NCBI RefSeq assembly: GCF_963678635.1
Contig: NC_087063.1
Location: 54,515,074 to 54,579,073 of the forward strand
DNA length: 64,000 nt
DNA from: Symsagittifera roscoffensis
Lineage: Eukaryota > Xenacoelomorpha > Acoela > Convolutidae
Direction of reading: 5' to 3'
The position numbers were made by a program, and so were the translations under genes. Shown piece by piece: positions 12,397 to 22,515 of this stretch. Each line of letters begins with the position of its first letter. Position 1 is the stretch's first letter. Under the pieces are notes generated by a model. It had not been told where the DNA came from. It searched no databases and saw only the letters and a list, made by a program, of their open reading frames with translations.

Positions 12397-14094
12397 GTCA
12401 TCTGTGGGAGTATACACTTCGTTCCACATTTCGGCCGAGACCTCTGGTCTCCTGAAAGGTAGTGCCTTGATCTTTTTCCTACTCCAGGCATCCGGAAATG
12501 AGAAGTCAAACGTGTGCGCGGCTGCAACAATCCAGCCAACGAAGCGCGGCTCCATCCCTTCACTCCACTTCAACATTCTCTTCTCTGCGTCAAGAGCTGC
12601 TCCGATGCGAGGGGCAATGATGGGAGATGTGACTCCCAACAACATCCTCCTTATCGGTGGATATCGAGGGCATTGGTCCGGCAGCGGCCTGGACCCAGAA
12701 AGCCACGCTTGCTGGTTCTCTTTCACGTGTGCATAGGCCTCTGGTAAGAGTGGGACTCCTATAGCCGCTTCTGTATCCTCCAATACTGGTATCAAATTCC
12801 AAAGCTTCGGGTTAAACTGGATGTGAGAAAGGTCCTCACGGCCCATTCGGCACTTGAAGTGGTTGTTGAAATCCATCAACCCCCAACCTGGCTCCGCTAT
12901 TCTTCCGAACAGCCTATCGTCACTGGCCAGCCCTTTTAACTCCCTCTGCTCTACCCAGATCAGCACGGAACAGTCCACGACTGAGACCAGGTTGACATAC
13001 AACACAGAATTCCTGTATGCCTTGACTTGCACGTCCGGGAACGCGAAAGACGTCACCGGTCCATACACCACCGTGACGAATTCCCGCAGTCCGTGAATCA
13101 GAACCAACGGATCGATCCGCATCATGACAGCCAAATCTGTCAGCAAGGGCATGCCACAATATTGCTTACACTCACCCGCATCCGTCGCCACCTTATCTTC
13201 TCCCGTGACGCTTCTGTTTTGTTGCAAGAGATATTGGAGCAGGAGAGTCCTCCAGTCTTTCATCTTCCTGAGCGAGGCGGTTTCCAACTGTGCATTGAAC
13301 TCACGACTCGGTCCCTGTAGTTGTTCAGGGTAACGCAACAGCACAAGCAAATCACCCAGTCGACCGTAGGTCATGGCAATCAGAGTCAGGAGTCCATCCA
13401 ATCTCAAATCTGCCAACGCTTGGGTGAAGAGATTCGCCGGCCACTTCACGAAATTTTCATGACCAAATATCACGTATAAGGCTAATACCAGGCCAATCGA
13501 CAACTTCCTGATGTCCTTGACAAAACTCGCGATCAGGTTCCGGGATGCCCTAGGATAGCACGTCGACAGGAAGGATGGCGTCCATCCCACTCCCATTCCA
13601 CCCAAGATGGCATCCGATCGTTCGTACTGTGCTCTCGTGGCTAGCACGTCAGCTTGGAACTTGTCCAGCGACATCGTGTTTACGTCCTGCATCAATTTCA
13701 ACATCATGCCTCCAGCTAACTCCCGGGCATCAAACAAGTTTTTCAGATACACGTGTATCTCCTTTATCACTACCGGCGCTTGCTCGAACGCGTCCTCACC
13801 CAAGGTGCACAGCCTTGGTGACAAGTACAACCATACGTTATTGTGCGGCTTCGTGCGCAAAGCCTTTGCCATGAGATCTTCTTCCGCTGATGTCATGTTC
13901 TTCCTGACTGTCCTGCCCTGCTCATTCTCGGCATGATCCATCTGTCTGAACCAGAGATCATCAGCCACCTGTTGTACTAACAGATGATCGTCATCCACCC
14001 CTGGTCTTAACTTCAGCAATCTGGCAAAGTTGGACAGCTCCAACCCCAGAACTTCATCTAGCACCAACCGAGTTGTGCTACAATCTTTGAACCC
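12331..14094 (-). CDS. protein Y, N-terminal half, copy 1, start removed by duplication junction
   Basis: An open frame of about 580 codons, predicted mostly helical. It begins within the tandem junction (14107), so it has lost its link to the upstream SGNH frame and has no evident start codon. Blocks conserved with the second giant element include EISNFAR or ELSNFAR near the start, GMPLLTDL about two thirds along, and FAFPD/YAFPD followed by AYRNSV. Copy 2 of the same region carries two TGA stops that are absent here. No known family is recognised. Conservation of the blocks between two diverged elements argues that it was a real protein. Confidence 0.6.
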   Translation of the reverse strand, partial: GFKDCSTTRLVLDEVLGLELSNFARLLKLRPGVDDDHLLVQQVADDLWFRQMDHAENEQGRTVRKNMTSAEEDLMAKALRTKPHNNVWLYLSPRLCTLGEDAFEQAPVVIKEIHVYLKNLFDARELAGGMMLKLMQDVNTMSLDKFQADVLATRAQYERSDAILGGMGVGWTPSFLSTCYPRASRNLIASFVKDIRKLSIGLVLALYVIFGHENFVKWPANLFTQALADLRLDGLLTLIAMTYGRLGDLLVLLRYPEQLQGPSREFNAQLETASLRKMKDWRTLLLQYLLQQNRSVTGEDKVATDAGECKQYCGMPLLTDLAVMMRIDPLVLIHGLREFVTVVYGPVTSFAFPDVQVKAYRNSVLYVNLVSVVDCSVLIWVEQRELKGLASDDRLFGRIAEPGWGLMDFNNHFKCRMGREDLSHIQFNPKLWNLIPVLEDTEAAIGVPLLPEAYAHVKENQQAWLSGSRPLPDQCPRYPPIRRMLLGVTSPIIAPRIGAALDAEKRMLKWSEGMEPRFVGWIVAAAHTFDFSFPDAWSRKKIKALPFRRPEVSAEMWNEVYTPTDDLSRLKCSGEVKVVMLEVAYQD

Positions 14095-14401
14095 CTATAT
14101 GGCATTGTCTTACACAGGTTAAAAATTTCAATCGTGTTTAAATAGGTAAATATACTCACCTATGTTCCTCATATACATACATAAATAGTCATAACTAAAA
14201 TGAACAATTTCAACAGTTTTAGCAATTGCAACACTGTAGTTTGGTCTGACCAAACTAAATCAAAACAAAAAGTTTAACAAGTTCAATAATCAAAACTTGG
14301 TTGATTGGTTCAAGTTTTAACACACAAAGACAATCAAGTTTTTTTCTCCTTCTCTTCTCTTCTTTGTTCACGTCTTCACTTGTTCTCTTCGTTCATAATC
14401 T

Positions 14402-16954
14402 TCACTCCATCGCTTCTCCATCCTGCTCTTCAGCTTCGCTGTCTTCTAATACTTTCTCCAGCATGTCCATGGAGTTGCGGGCCGTGCCCCAACTCTCTTG
14501 TTCCAACAGCCTTGGTTTGCAACAAGGTAGCAAGTAAACATTAACCTTTTGCTCCCGGTTCCTGCAAAAGCTGTTGTGAAGACATAGGCTCACATTTCGT
14601 TCCAGGTCAGCTCTTAAGACCTCTTTCTTCTCATCTTCAGTTACACAAGGCGCTCCAGCTACCCGCTTCACCGCCGTGGTGACCGCGTTTCTGTGCGTCA
14701 GGAATGCTCTCTTATAGGCTCCTGGTCCTATATCTAGCTGGAAAGATTGATAGGCTTCCGTGTTCCTCGACATGCGACGCTTCGCGCGTTCATACATCCA
14801 TGATGTCATCACTGCACGGAACCAAGGCATCAATCTTTGCCTTGACCATATTCTTTCAATGGCTTTAGGTATTCTCAGAACCTTGCAGGTGGTTCTGAAA
14901 AGATCCAATTAACGACTCATCTTCACGTTGCTCAGCTGCTCAGGAGTCGGCACGGCCGTCTCCTGTTCACTTGTGTCCGCGTTAGCCTCCAGCCATCTCA
15001 CTGCCAGCATGGCACTAACCACCACGATTGACACCTGTTGATTCTGATCGGGCAACCCCGTAGAGTATAACTCCTCCACGTCCCATACTAGCATCAGATT
15101 CCCGCGTTTGGGGTACCACAACGTCTGCGCCAGGCAGTGGCAAGGATACTCCCCATGGGTTCTCACTATGTTCCTTCGGGTCCGATACCCTGAGGCTCCC
15201 AGCAACGGTTCCACCTCCATCAGAATTCTGTGTAAGTCGTCTTTATCTTCTATGGTGGGGAATTCAGTGGGTAACGCTCCATTCGCTTTCTGCTTCTGGA
15301 ACTCACTCACATTGCCTTCGTTTAATCTCAGAAACTCTTCACCCACTACGTCTTGCAACTCGCCTTCAGATCTCTTCAGGACTGCCCGAAAGATCTTTGC
15401 CAACAAATCATATGACCTCTCCGACATTCTGGCCAACCTCACGTACTTTGGCACAGATAAAAGTTGGTCAATCAACACCTGCTGTGTCCTCGCCTCCGTC
15501 ACCACCATGTGTGTAGGATATCTACTACTGCAATATGGTGCGGAGCTTGAACCCACCAGATATTTTGAGCCCGTAGGTTTATGATAGGCCTCACTATCTT
15601 TCAGATTCATTTCGTTCTCCAGAGCCTCTCGCCAGCCTCCGATCTTCTGCTCCGTCTGCAATGCTCCAGGGAATACTTCCACGCTGAGGGACGTCACTAG
15701 CTCATGGGCACGCTCCAGGCGCTCAAGCGATTCTGTCGAACTCGTCATGCTACAAAATCCCAAGGCTGTGAGCAAGTTTACATCCGTCATCCCATGACAG
15801 TCCGCGACCAACTCCATGCCACTCTTATCCGACATGCTCAATCTTCCGTACAATCGTGCCAGTTGTCGATGCTGCTCGCTCAGCGTAATCAGGCAGTGTC
15901 CCAGGTTACAAACATGTCCTTCCATCCCACTATGTTGAGCCAAATATGTGCCTTGCTTCAACCAATTGCTCGATGGACCTTCCTCGAACAGCTCCGTGGA
16001 TGGGTTGCTCTTCCGCTTCGTCAACCTCATGGCCAGCAGATGATGTATCATGACCAGATCATGCAAACTCGCGTCATCATCCAGGTCTAACGTGATATCC
16101 GCCGTCATGTCCCAGATTAAACCGGCGTTAGGATGAGGGCACCAAGAAGGCTTCATGAGTTCCCACATCGTTACTAGATTGGTTTTCAAGGGACCGTCCC
16201 AAGAACCACAATCAAAACTCACTTGCCCCTTTAGCTCGGGAACCGAGGGTTCGACCACTCGTTCTTCCAAGATAATTCCCAGCTTGGGTTGTTCCACCAT
16301 CAGCATTCCAGTTTCTTTAATCGGTTCAACCCAGAAACTGAGTACTGTGACTTGCTCATAGTCGAAGTACGCTTCCCTGGCTTCTTCATTCACGAAGGGA
16401 TTATACGCCATCCCCGGTTTGCCAGACACATATTGGAACGACTTCAGTTTCCCTAGTGTTGCAAAGTGTCTTTGTCCCTTGACTGCTTCAATCAACTCCC
16501 GGCTCACTTTCAATTCTTTGTTGGAATATCTTCTCACTTCTTCCAACTTGTGATAGCTCTCCATGTCATTCGACTCCTTATTTGGTACAGTCAACGGCAT
16601 GTCCTGATATAGTTCTAGGAGTGCCCTAAGGAAGTTCCTTTCGCAATCAACTCCCTTTTGCCGAATGATCTTTATACATTCTCCCAAAACAGGAGCGGGG
16701 ATACGATCCACCACGAACCTGACGAAGCAAAGGGCATCCTTACGCTTAGCCCATGCTATCGCAGAATTGTCTTTTGAAATCAACGCTCGCAGAGCTTCCA
16801 TCAACTCCACCTCCTGTTCCCGTGATTTCGAATCATTACTGGCTTCATATTCCGCCCTCTTGATGCCCATCAAGCACCAAGCCAACCGTACTTGCAGATC
16901 AGTTCTCATGCAAGGATGAGCCAGGTATGCTGCCACCGTAGCAGGTGCATGCAT
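14402..16954 (-). CDS. protein Z, copy 2 (681 codons plus 168 beyond an in-frame TAA)
   Basis: The open frame runs from a conserved Met at 16954 (FDESM context; FEEAM in element 2) to a TAA at 14909-14911. The same frame then stays open to 14402. In element 2 the homologous junction has an Arg codon instead of the stop, so the TAA is probably damage and the natural product longer. Blocks shared with element 2: a PSWCPHP motif, ALGF, SLERLE, LVTxLSVE, and near the end GEYPCHCL followed by VWDVEE. The Cys/His-rich PCHC patch could bind metal, but that is a guess. No family is recognised. Upstream of the Met the frame remains open and similar to element 2, so translation may begin earlier, by frameshift from Y. 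Confidence 0.65.
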
Positions 16955-16998
16955 CGACTCGTCGAAGTATCTCTGGAGGGCCGCCCTCCAGGAAATTT

Positions 16999-18474
16999 CT
17001 AGTAATTTTCCAGTCCGATTTCGTTCGCTTCAGAGGACATTACCGTGCCGTATTCTTTCCGATTTAAGTTTGAATTCTCCGTAAGCTCTTTCAGATATTC
17101 CTGCATGGCTCGCTTCTCGCTCCAAGCCATCAGGTGCCCTCTCGCGGAGTTTCTCGCTTTCAACATCTCCACATAACCCCCTGCTGGATCTCCCATGTGG
17201 ACCGATTCCGGCAAAATGACTCGACTGTACTCGACCACGTCGAGTTGTCCTTCCAGTTTCAACTTGGCCATGTTGGTCCGCGAGGGCCTGTAATCTTCAA
17301 GTCCTCCAGATCCACATTGACTGATGATATCCATCTCTAATTTAGTGTCTGCCAGGGTTCGTGCTGTTTTCTTTGATCTTACGGCTGTCGTGGTCAGACC
17401 TGTCAAGAGCATAGGGGGTATCAGATTCTCTTTTTCTCCCCCTGTCAGCGTTGCACCATCTCCTTGCCCGCTCTCGCCTGAACGACCTGCGCTCGTTAAA
17501 GAGGTCACCACTGCGCTGGCTCTCGACTTCACCACTCTCGGGTTCATGGCTCGACTTCCTGTTTTCCCTTTTAGTCGCTTCAGCCCATTCCTGGCTCGTC
17601 TGACAGGTAATTTCTTTGCGACTTGCTGATCATCGGCACTGTCTTCTGTAACTGGCTCGGTCAGAACATCCGACTCCATGGAGTTCACTATTTTCTCCAG
17701 GACCTCACGCATGATGGGTTGGTTCAATCCCACCTTCATTATGGACTGCGTTCCATATCGCCTTATCACGTCCCATGATCTTTCCATGAAATTCACTCGG
17801 CTCCAGGTTGCCCCTGTCTTGCCTTCCAACTCACTCTGATATCTCTCCCATTCCTCTTCCGGCAGCGTGCTCAGGAAGGATACCCTCATTGATTCTTCGA
17901 TTTTTCTCCTCCTCGGTGACTCATGGAGCAATCTCTGCGGATCCCTGCTTCGGCATTCTCTCGCCTGGCTTATTGGGTCCATCGGGGATAAGTCGGCCGA
18001 CGCCTCCTTTGTAGGGGACATGAAAGACGATGGCGTCATTAGCAACAGACTCCCATCGACTTCCCCATCGTCGTCTTCACTAAACCGGTATTCTAACAAG
18101 TCTCTTTCCAACGCTCCCAGATCTGTCTCACCCGGTTTTCCCGTCTTTCCCTCGATGTCGTCGTCATCGTCCTGAACCATCAATTCATCATCACCTGCAT
18201 CAAGCTTCGGCCTGGGTCCTGAAGGTCCTTGTCGTGAGTCTATGCCCGAGTCCGGCCGAGCCGGTACGGTCATGTCTCTTGCGTGATAAAACAATTCATC
18301 GTTCACCAGGAATTCTACGGACTCTTCGCCATGTGGTGCCAGATCCTCTATCGTTATGTATGAGCCTCCTCTGCTCTCCTTTGCCACTTCCAGCATCACT
18401 ACTTTCACTTCTCCTGAGCACTTCAGTCTTGATAAGCCACTTCCAGCATCACTACTTTCACTTCTCCTGAGCAC
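16999..18474 (-). CDS. protein Y, C-terminal half, copy 2
   Basis: About 490 codons, nearly identical to the copy at 10904-12382, with a short acidic insertion region differing near 18320, where copy 1 has a small local duplication. Acidic N-terminal third, basic middle, no known domain. It overlaps the preceding Y frame through the doubled 53-bp unit at 18383-18488. Its TAG stop at 16999-17001 is 45 bases from the conserved Met of Z, which lies in the -1 frame relative to Y. Function unknown. Confidence 0.6.
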   Translation of the reverse strand: MLRRSESSDAGSGLSRLKCSGEVKVVMLEVAKESRGGSYITIEDLAPHGEESVEFLVNDELFYHARDMTVPARPDSGIDSRQGPSGPRPKLDAGDDELMVQDDDDDIEGKTGKPGETDLGALERDLLEYRFSEDDDGEVDGSLLLMTPSSFMSPTKEASADLSPMDPISQARECRSRDPQRLLHESPRRRKIEESMRVSFLSTLPEEEWERYQSELEGKTGATWSRVNFMERSWDVIRRYGTQSIMKVGLNQPIMREVLEKIVNSMESDVLTEPVTEDSADDQQVAKKLPVRRARNGLKRLKGKTGSRAMNPRVVKSRASAVVTSLTSAGRSGESGQGDGATLTGGEKENLIPPMLLTGLTTTAVRSKKTARTLADTKLEMDIISQCGSGGLEDYRPSRTNMAKLKLEGQLDVVEYSRVILPESVHMGDPAGGYVEMLKARNSARGHLMAWSEKRAMQEYLKELTENSNLNRKEYGTVMSSEANEIGLENY

Positions 18475-18488
18475 TTCAGTCTTGATAA
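18383..18488. repeat. 53-bp tandem duplication inside Y, copy 2
   Basis: Two 53-bp units in tandem, identical in arrangement to 12291-12396. It produces the same frame break in Y. Confidence 0.93.
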
Positions 18489-20210
18489 GTCATCTGTGGG
18501 AGTATACACTTCGTTCCACATTTCGGCCGAGACCTCTGGTCTCCTGGAAGGTAGTGCCTTGATCTTTTTCCTACTCCAGGCATCCGGAAATGAGAAGTCA
18601 AACGTGTGCGCGGCTGCAACATTCCAGCCAATGAAGCGCGGCTCCATCCCTTCACTCCACTTCAACATTCTCTTCTGTGCGTCACGAGCTGCTCCGATGC
18701 GAGGGGCAATGATGGGAGATGTGACTCCCAACAACATCCTCCTTATCGGTGGATATCGAGGGCATTGGTCCGGCAGCGGCCTGGACCCAGAAAGCCACGC
18801 TTGCTGGTTCTCTTTCACGTGTGCATAGGCCTCTGGTAATAGTGGGACTCCCATAGCCGATTCTGTATCCTTCAATACTGGTCTCAAATTTCAAAGCTTT
18901 GGGTTAAACTGGATGTGAGAAAGGTCCTCACGGCCTATTCGGCACTTGAAGTGGTTGTTGAAATCCATCAACACCCAACCTGGCTCCGCTATTCTTCCGA
19001 ACAGCCTATCGTCACTGGCCAGCCCTCTCAACTCCCTCTGCTCTACCCAGTTCAGCACGGAACAGTCCACGACTGAGAACAGGTTGACATACAACACAGA
19101 ATTCCTGTATGCCTTGACTTGCACGTCCGGGAACGCGAAAGAAATCGCCGGTCCATACACCACCGTGACGAATTCCCGCAGTCCGTGAATCAGAACCAAC
19201 GGATCGATCCGCATCATGACAGCCAAATCTGTCAGCAAGGGCATGCCACAATATTGCTTACACTCACCCGCATCCGTCGCCACCTTATCTTCTCCCGTGA
19301 CGCTTCTGTTTTGTTGCAAGAGATATTGGAGAAGGAGAGTCCTCCAGTCTTTCATCTTCCTGAGCGAGGCGGTTTCCAACTGTGCAATAAACTCACGACT
19401 CGGTCCCTGTAGTTGTTCAGGGTAACGCAACAGCACAAGCAAATCACCCAGTCGACCGTAGGTCATGGCAATCAGAGTCAGGAGTCCATCCAATCTCAAA
19501 TCTGCCAACGCTTGGGTGAAGAGATTCGCCGGCCACTTCACGAAATTTTCATGACCAAATATCACGTATAAGGCTAATACCAGGCCAATCGACAACTTCC
19601 TGATGTCCTTGACAAAACTCGCGATCAGGTTCCGGGATGCCCTAGGATAGCACGTCGACAGGAAGGATGGCGTCCATCCCACTCCCATTCATCCCAAGAT
19701 GGCATCCGATCGTTCGTACTGTGCCCTCGTGGCTAGCACGTCAGCTTGGAACTTGTCCAGCGACATCGTGTTTACGTCCTGCATCAATTTCAACATCATG
19801 CCCCCAGCTAACTCCCGGGCATCAAACAAGTTTTTCAGATACACGTGTATCTCCTTTATCACTGCCGGCGCATGCTCGAACGCGTCCTCACCCAAGGTGC
19901 ACAGCCTTGGTGACAAGTACAACCATACGTTATTGTGCGGCTTCGTGCGCAAAGCCGTTGCCATGAGATCTTCTTCCGCTGATGTCATGTTCTTCCTGAC
20001 TGTCCTGCCCTGCTCATTCTCGGCATGATCCATCTGTCTGAACCAGAGATCATCAGCCACCTGTTGTACTAACAGATGATCGTCATCCACCCCTGGTCTT
20101 AACTTCAGCAATCTGGCAAAGTTGGACAGCTCCAACCCCAGAACCTCATCTAGCACCAACCGAGTTGTGCTACAATCTTTGAACCCCTGTATGGCATTGA
20201 AAGCCTGCAA
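18423..20210 (-). pseudogene. protein Y, N-terminal half, copy 2, with two in-frame TGA stops
   Basis: One frame runs from about 20210 to 18423, interrupted by TGA at 19689-19691 and 18891-18893. Copy 1 has Gly and Trp at these places, so both stops are point damage after duplication. The frame differs from that of the upstream SGNH gene. In element 2 SGNH and Y are in one continuous frame, with about 150 residues between the segments that here lie side by side at about 20205, so element 1 has an internal deletion there. The conserved VLxEVLxLExSNFAR segment starts about ten codons after the junction. Confidence 0.65.
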
Positions 20211-22513
20211 CCACTATCACCTGCGGCTCCATGCTGACCACCCTTCGTACACTTATCATCATGCCTATTGCCTGTCCCCAGTCCAATTTAGGCGCCGTCA
20301 AGAAAATCACGTCGGGCCAAAAGAGGGAACGGGGCGTATAGAGATAGTCGGAACTGGCCACAATCAGATACTTGGCAGCTTTCATATCCAAAGGATCATA
20401 AGCTGCAAATAGGCCGTCGCCTATTGGGGCCTTCAGTTTCCCATATCTCTTGTCATCTCCATCCACCGTGGTCGTCCGGGGGTAGTCCCTCGAACACTCG
20501 CCAGGCGTCTGACCGGGTGGTTTAGCAAACTGCCTGTACATCTTGTGATGCTTGTTATTGGGCTTGTTCTCTGCCTGAAACTTGCCCTTGCGAGCAGGTG
20601 GCGTCAATTCCCGGGCTCTCTGTCGGACGTCCGTAAGAGACCGCGTGTTCAAGGGTCCAACGGTATTGTCCTGAGGCAACCCATTCAAGTCTGCATGCCG
20701 GAGCGTAGTCGTAGAGCTGAACTGCTCCTGCTCTGCTAGCAGCCAATCCACGCCCGGTATCCGATATAGTCGCGACACTGTGGGACTTTCTCCGCCAATC
20801 ATTCTCATCGCGTCCTCCCGACACGTCAGGGTATTCATGTTCAACTTCGTGGACATGTCCGTCTTATACTGTCCCCAATGACTAGGGTCTGATCGATTCC
20901 AAAGCAGCAGGCTGCCTGGTTCAACTCCTTCCGCAGGCACGGCGCTCGTAGACGATCCTGCTGCTGGAGCAGGGTTTGCCGTGGCGGGCGGATCGTTCCT
21001 CCTAGACACGGTCTGGGAGTTATTTCTGTTCTGAACCACTGATCTGCCGAGTCGGCTTTCAAGCGGTTGTGTTCTGGGAGGAGGAGCAGTCCCTAGCCTC
21101 TCTCTCACGTTTGAGCTCGGAGCGGTGGGTGCGGCTACAACCGTCTCCATTGCCAAGGGCCCTAGGCGGTTGACGAGGGATTCGGGCACGCTTGCCCTTA
21201 TTCTACTTCCTCCGGTCGTTGAACTGGTCCGAGCCAGAGAACTGGTCGCCCTCGACTCCTGCTCCACTTCCCTCAACTGCGTCTGGAATACATCATTCAC
21301 CCAGTGTCTTCCTCGTTGGGTGTTGAAATATATTCCATCTCTGGTAAGCGCGACGTGATCAATCATGCGCAGCGTGTTTTCAAGATCCAGAAGTCGCAAC
21401 TCGCCAGGGTTGTTTCTCACCAGATTACGGATCATTTCATTCCACCGTGTCACGTTGCCGTTCTTGAAATCTGCCACTGTGGTGCCCATCAGCGGGTTTT
21501 GTGGTATCGTGCACAGCACCACAAACCTGGGCCTGTACTTCTCCTTCAGTTCATTCAGGAGGCATGCCAGCAGAGGCTCCCACTTGCTCTCCGGAGTCAC
21601 TGGGGCTCTCGAGACGTCGTTGGTTCCCAGCATTATCACCAGCGTATCCAGGTGATCCTCGCTCTGGAATTCCATCATCTTGATGACCTGAGACACTGAG
21701 GCTCCTCCAAAGGACAGAGTGGTAGTCTGACCATAGACGAAGATCTCATTCAGATCCCTCACCAAACTGTCTCCTATGATCAAGTGGCGACTCCCTGGGG
21801 GAATTACTTGGTCGCTCGTAGCGGGGTTCCAGCTCATGTCATTCAGGCAGGCTCGAGGATGCTCCGCTGCTACTTGCGTGAACTGGTGACGTGTCATCAG
21901 ATTCTTCCTAATATCTACCACGCGGGACTTTTGATAGGTTCTGCCATGCGCAGTCCCCGAGGACACTACCGTGTGGGGTGCTCGCTCCGAGCTATTAGAT
22001 GAATGATCACGACGCTGGGAAGGAACGATCCTACCCAAGGTCCGTCCAGTGGTTCGGTCGATCTCATCCATTGTTGCTCTGGCGACTTGGTTGAATGATT
22101 CTTGGAACTGAGGAGCGAGGTAGGTGTCAGAAGGGTCCGGTATCGTGTTCCTTTGACTGGAATGAGACGAATGTATCTGCTGAGGAGCCTTGGGCCCTCT
22201 CGATGCACGTAAATCCAAAGCCTCGGGCCCTCTCGATGCACACAGCTCCTGTACTCTTGTCCTGGGGCATGTGTCGCTGGATCCCTCCGAGGATTTCATT
22301 GTCGCCAGAACTTCCTGTGACACTTGGCTCACCTTCGCCATATACAGCTCCTTCAGGTGCTTTATTTCATCCTCCTTGTAGGCCACCTGCCGATCTTCAT
22401 ATTTCTTTTTCCATTCGTCTCTTTCTCGAGCTATCGCCCTATACTCCTGGAGTTTGGCACACAGCTCGCTCTGATCTCTCTTCTTCTTCTCCAGCGTCTC
22501 GATCGTCTCCGAC
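20170..22513 (-). CDS. coiled coil plus SGNH/GDSL-type hydrolase protein
   Basis: The frame is open from 22513, directly after a TAG at 22516-22518, to 20170. The first 80 or so codons are Glu/Lys/Arg-rich and heptad-like. The SGNH domain follows: the nucleophile-Ser block IIGDSLVRD (about 21761-21787), a GGAS block (Gly of the oxyanion hole), LGTND (about 21612-21630) and DGIYFN (about 21322-21342). In the family the last block is DxxH; here His is Tyr, whereas element 2 has DGIHF, so this copy may be inactive. Such enzymes hydrolyse esters. A coiled coil joined to an SGNH esterase is also known in ORF1 proteins of CR1/L2-type LINEs. The C-terminal 300 residues are Pro/Ser-rich and then unknown. 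The frame ends where a deletion joins it to Y. Confidence 0.82.
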
Positions 22514-22515
22514 GT

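Larger units (their letters stand above)
8013..14107 (-). repeat. 6.09-kb internal tandem duplication, copy 1 (Z and most of Y)
   Basis: The whole stretch is repeated head-to-tail at 14108-20199 with a period of 6092-6095 bp and about 98% identity by eye. The junction at 14106-14107 shares two bases (TG) between the right end of this copy and the left end of the next, so microhomology is minimal. In this copy the first half of Y stays open (12331-14067) while Z is broken by frameshifts. Copy 2 shows the opposite pattern. Confidence 0.93.
14108..20199 (-). repeat. 6.09-kb internal tandem duplication, copy 2
   Basis: Head-to-tail second copy of 8013-14107. It runs into the SGNH gene at its right edge (about 20199), so it is the copy still attached to the upstream genes. 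Z is open here (14909-16954). The first half of Y carries TGA stops at 19689-19691 and 18891-18893 where copy 1 has sense codons. Confidence 0.93.
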
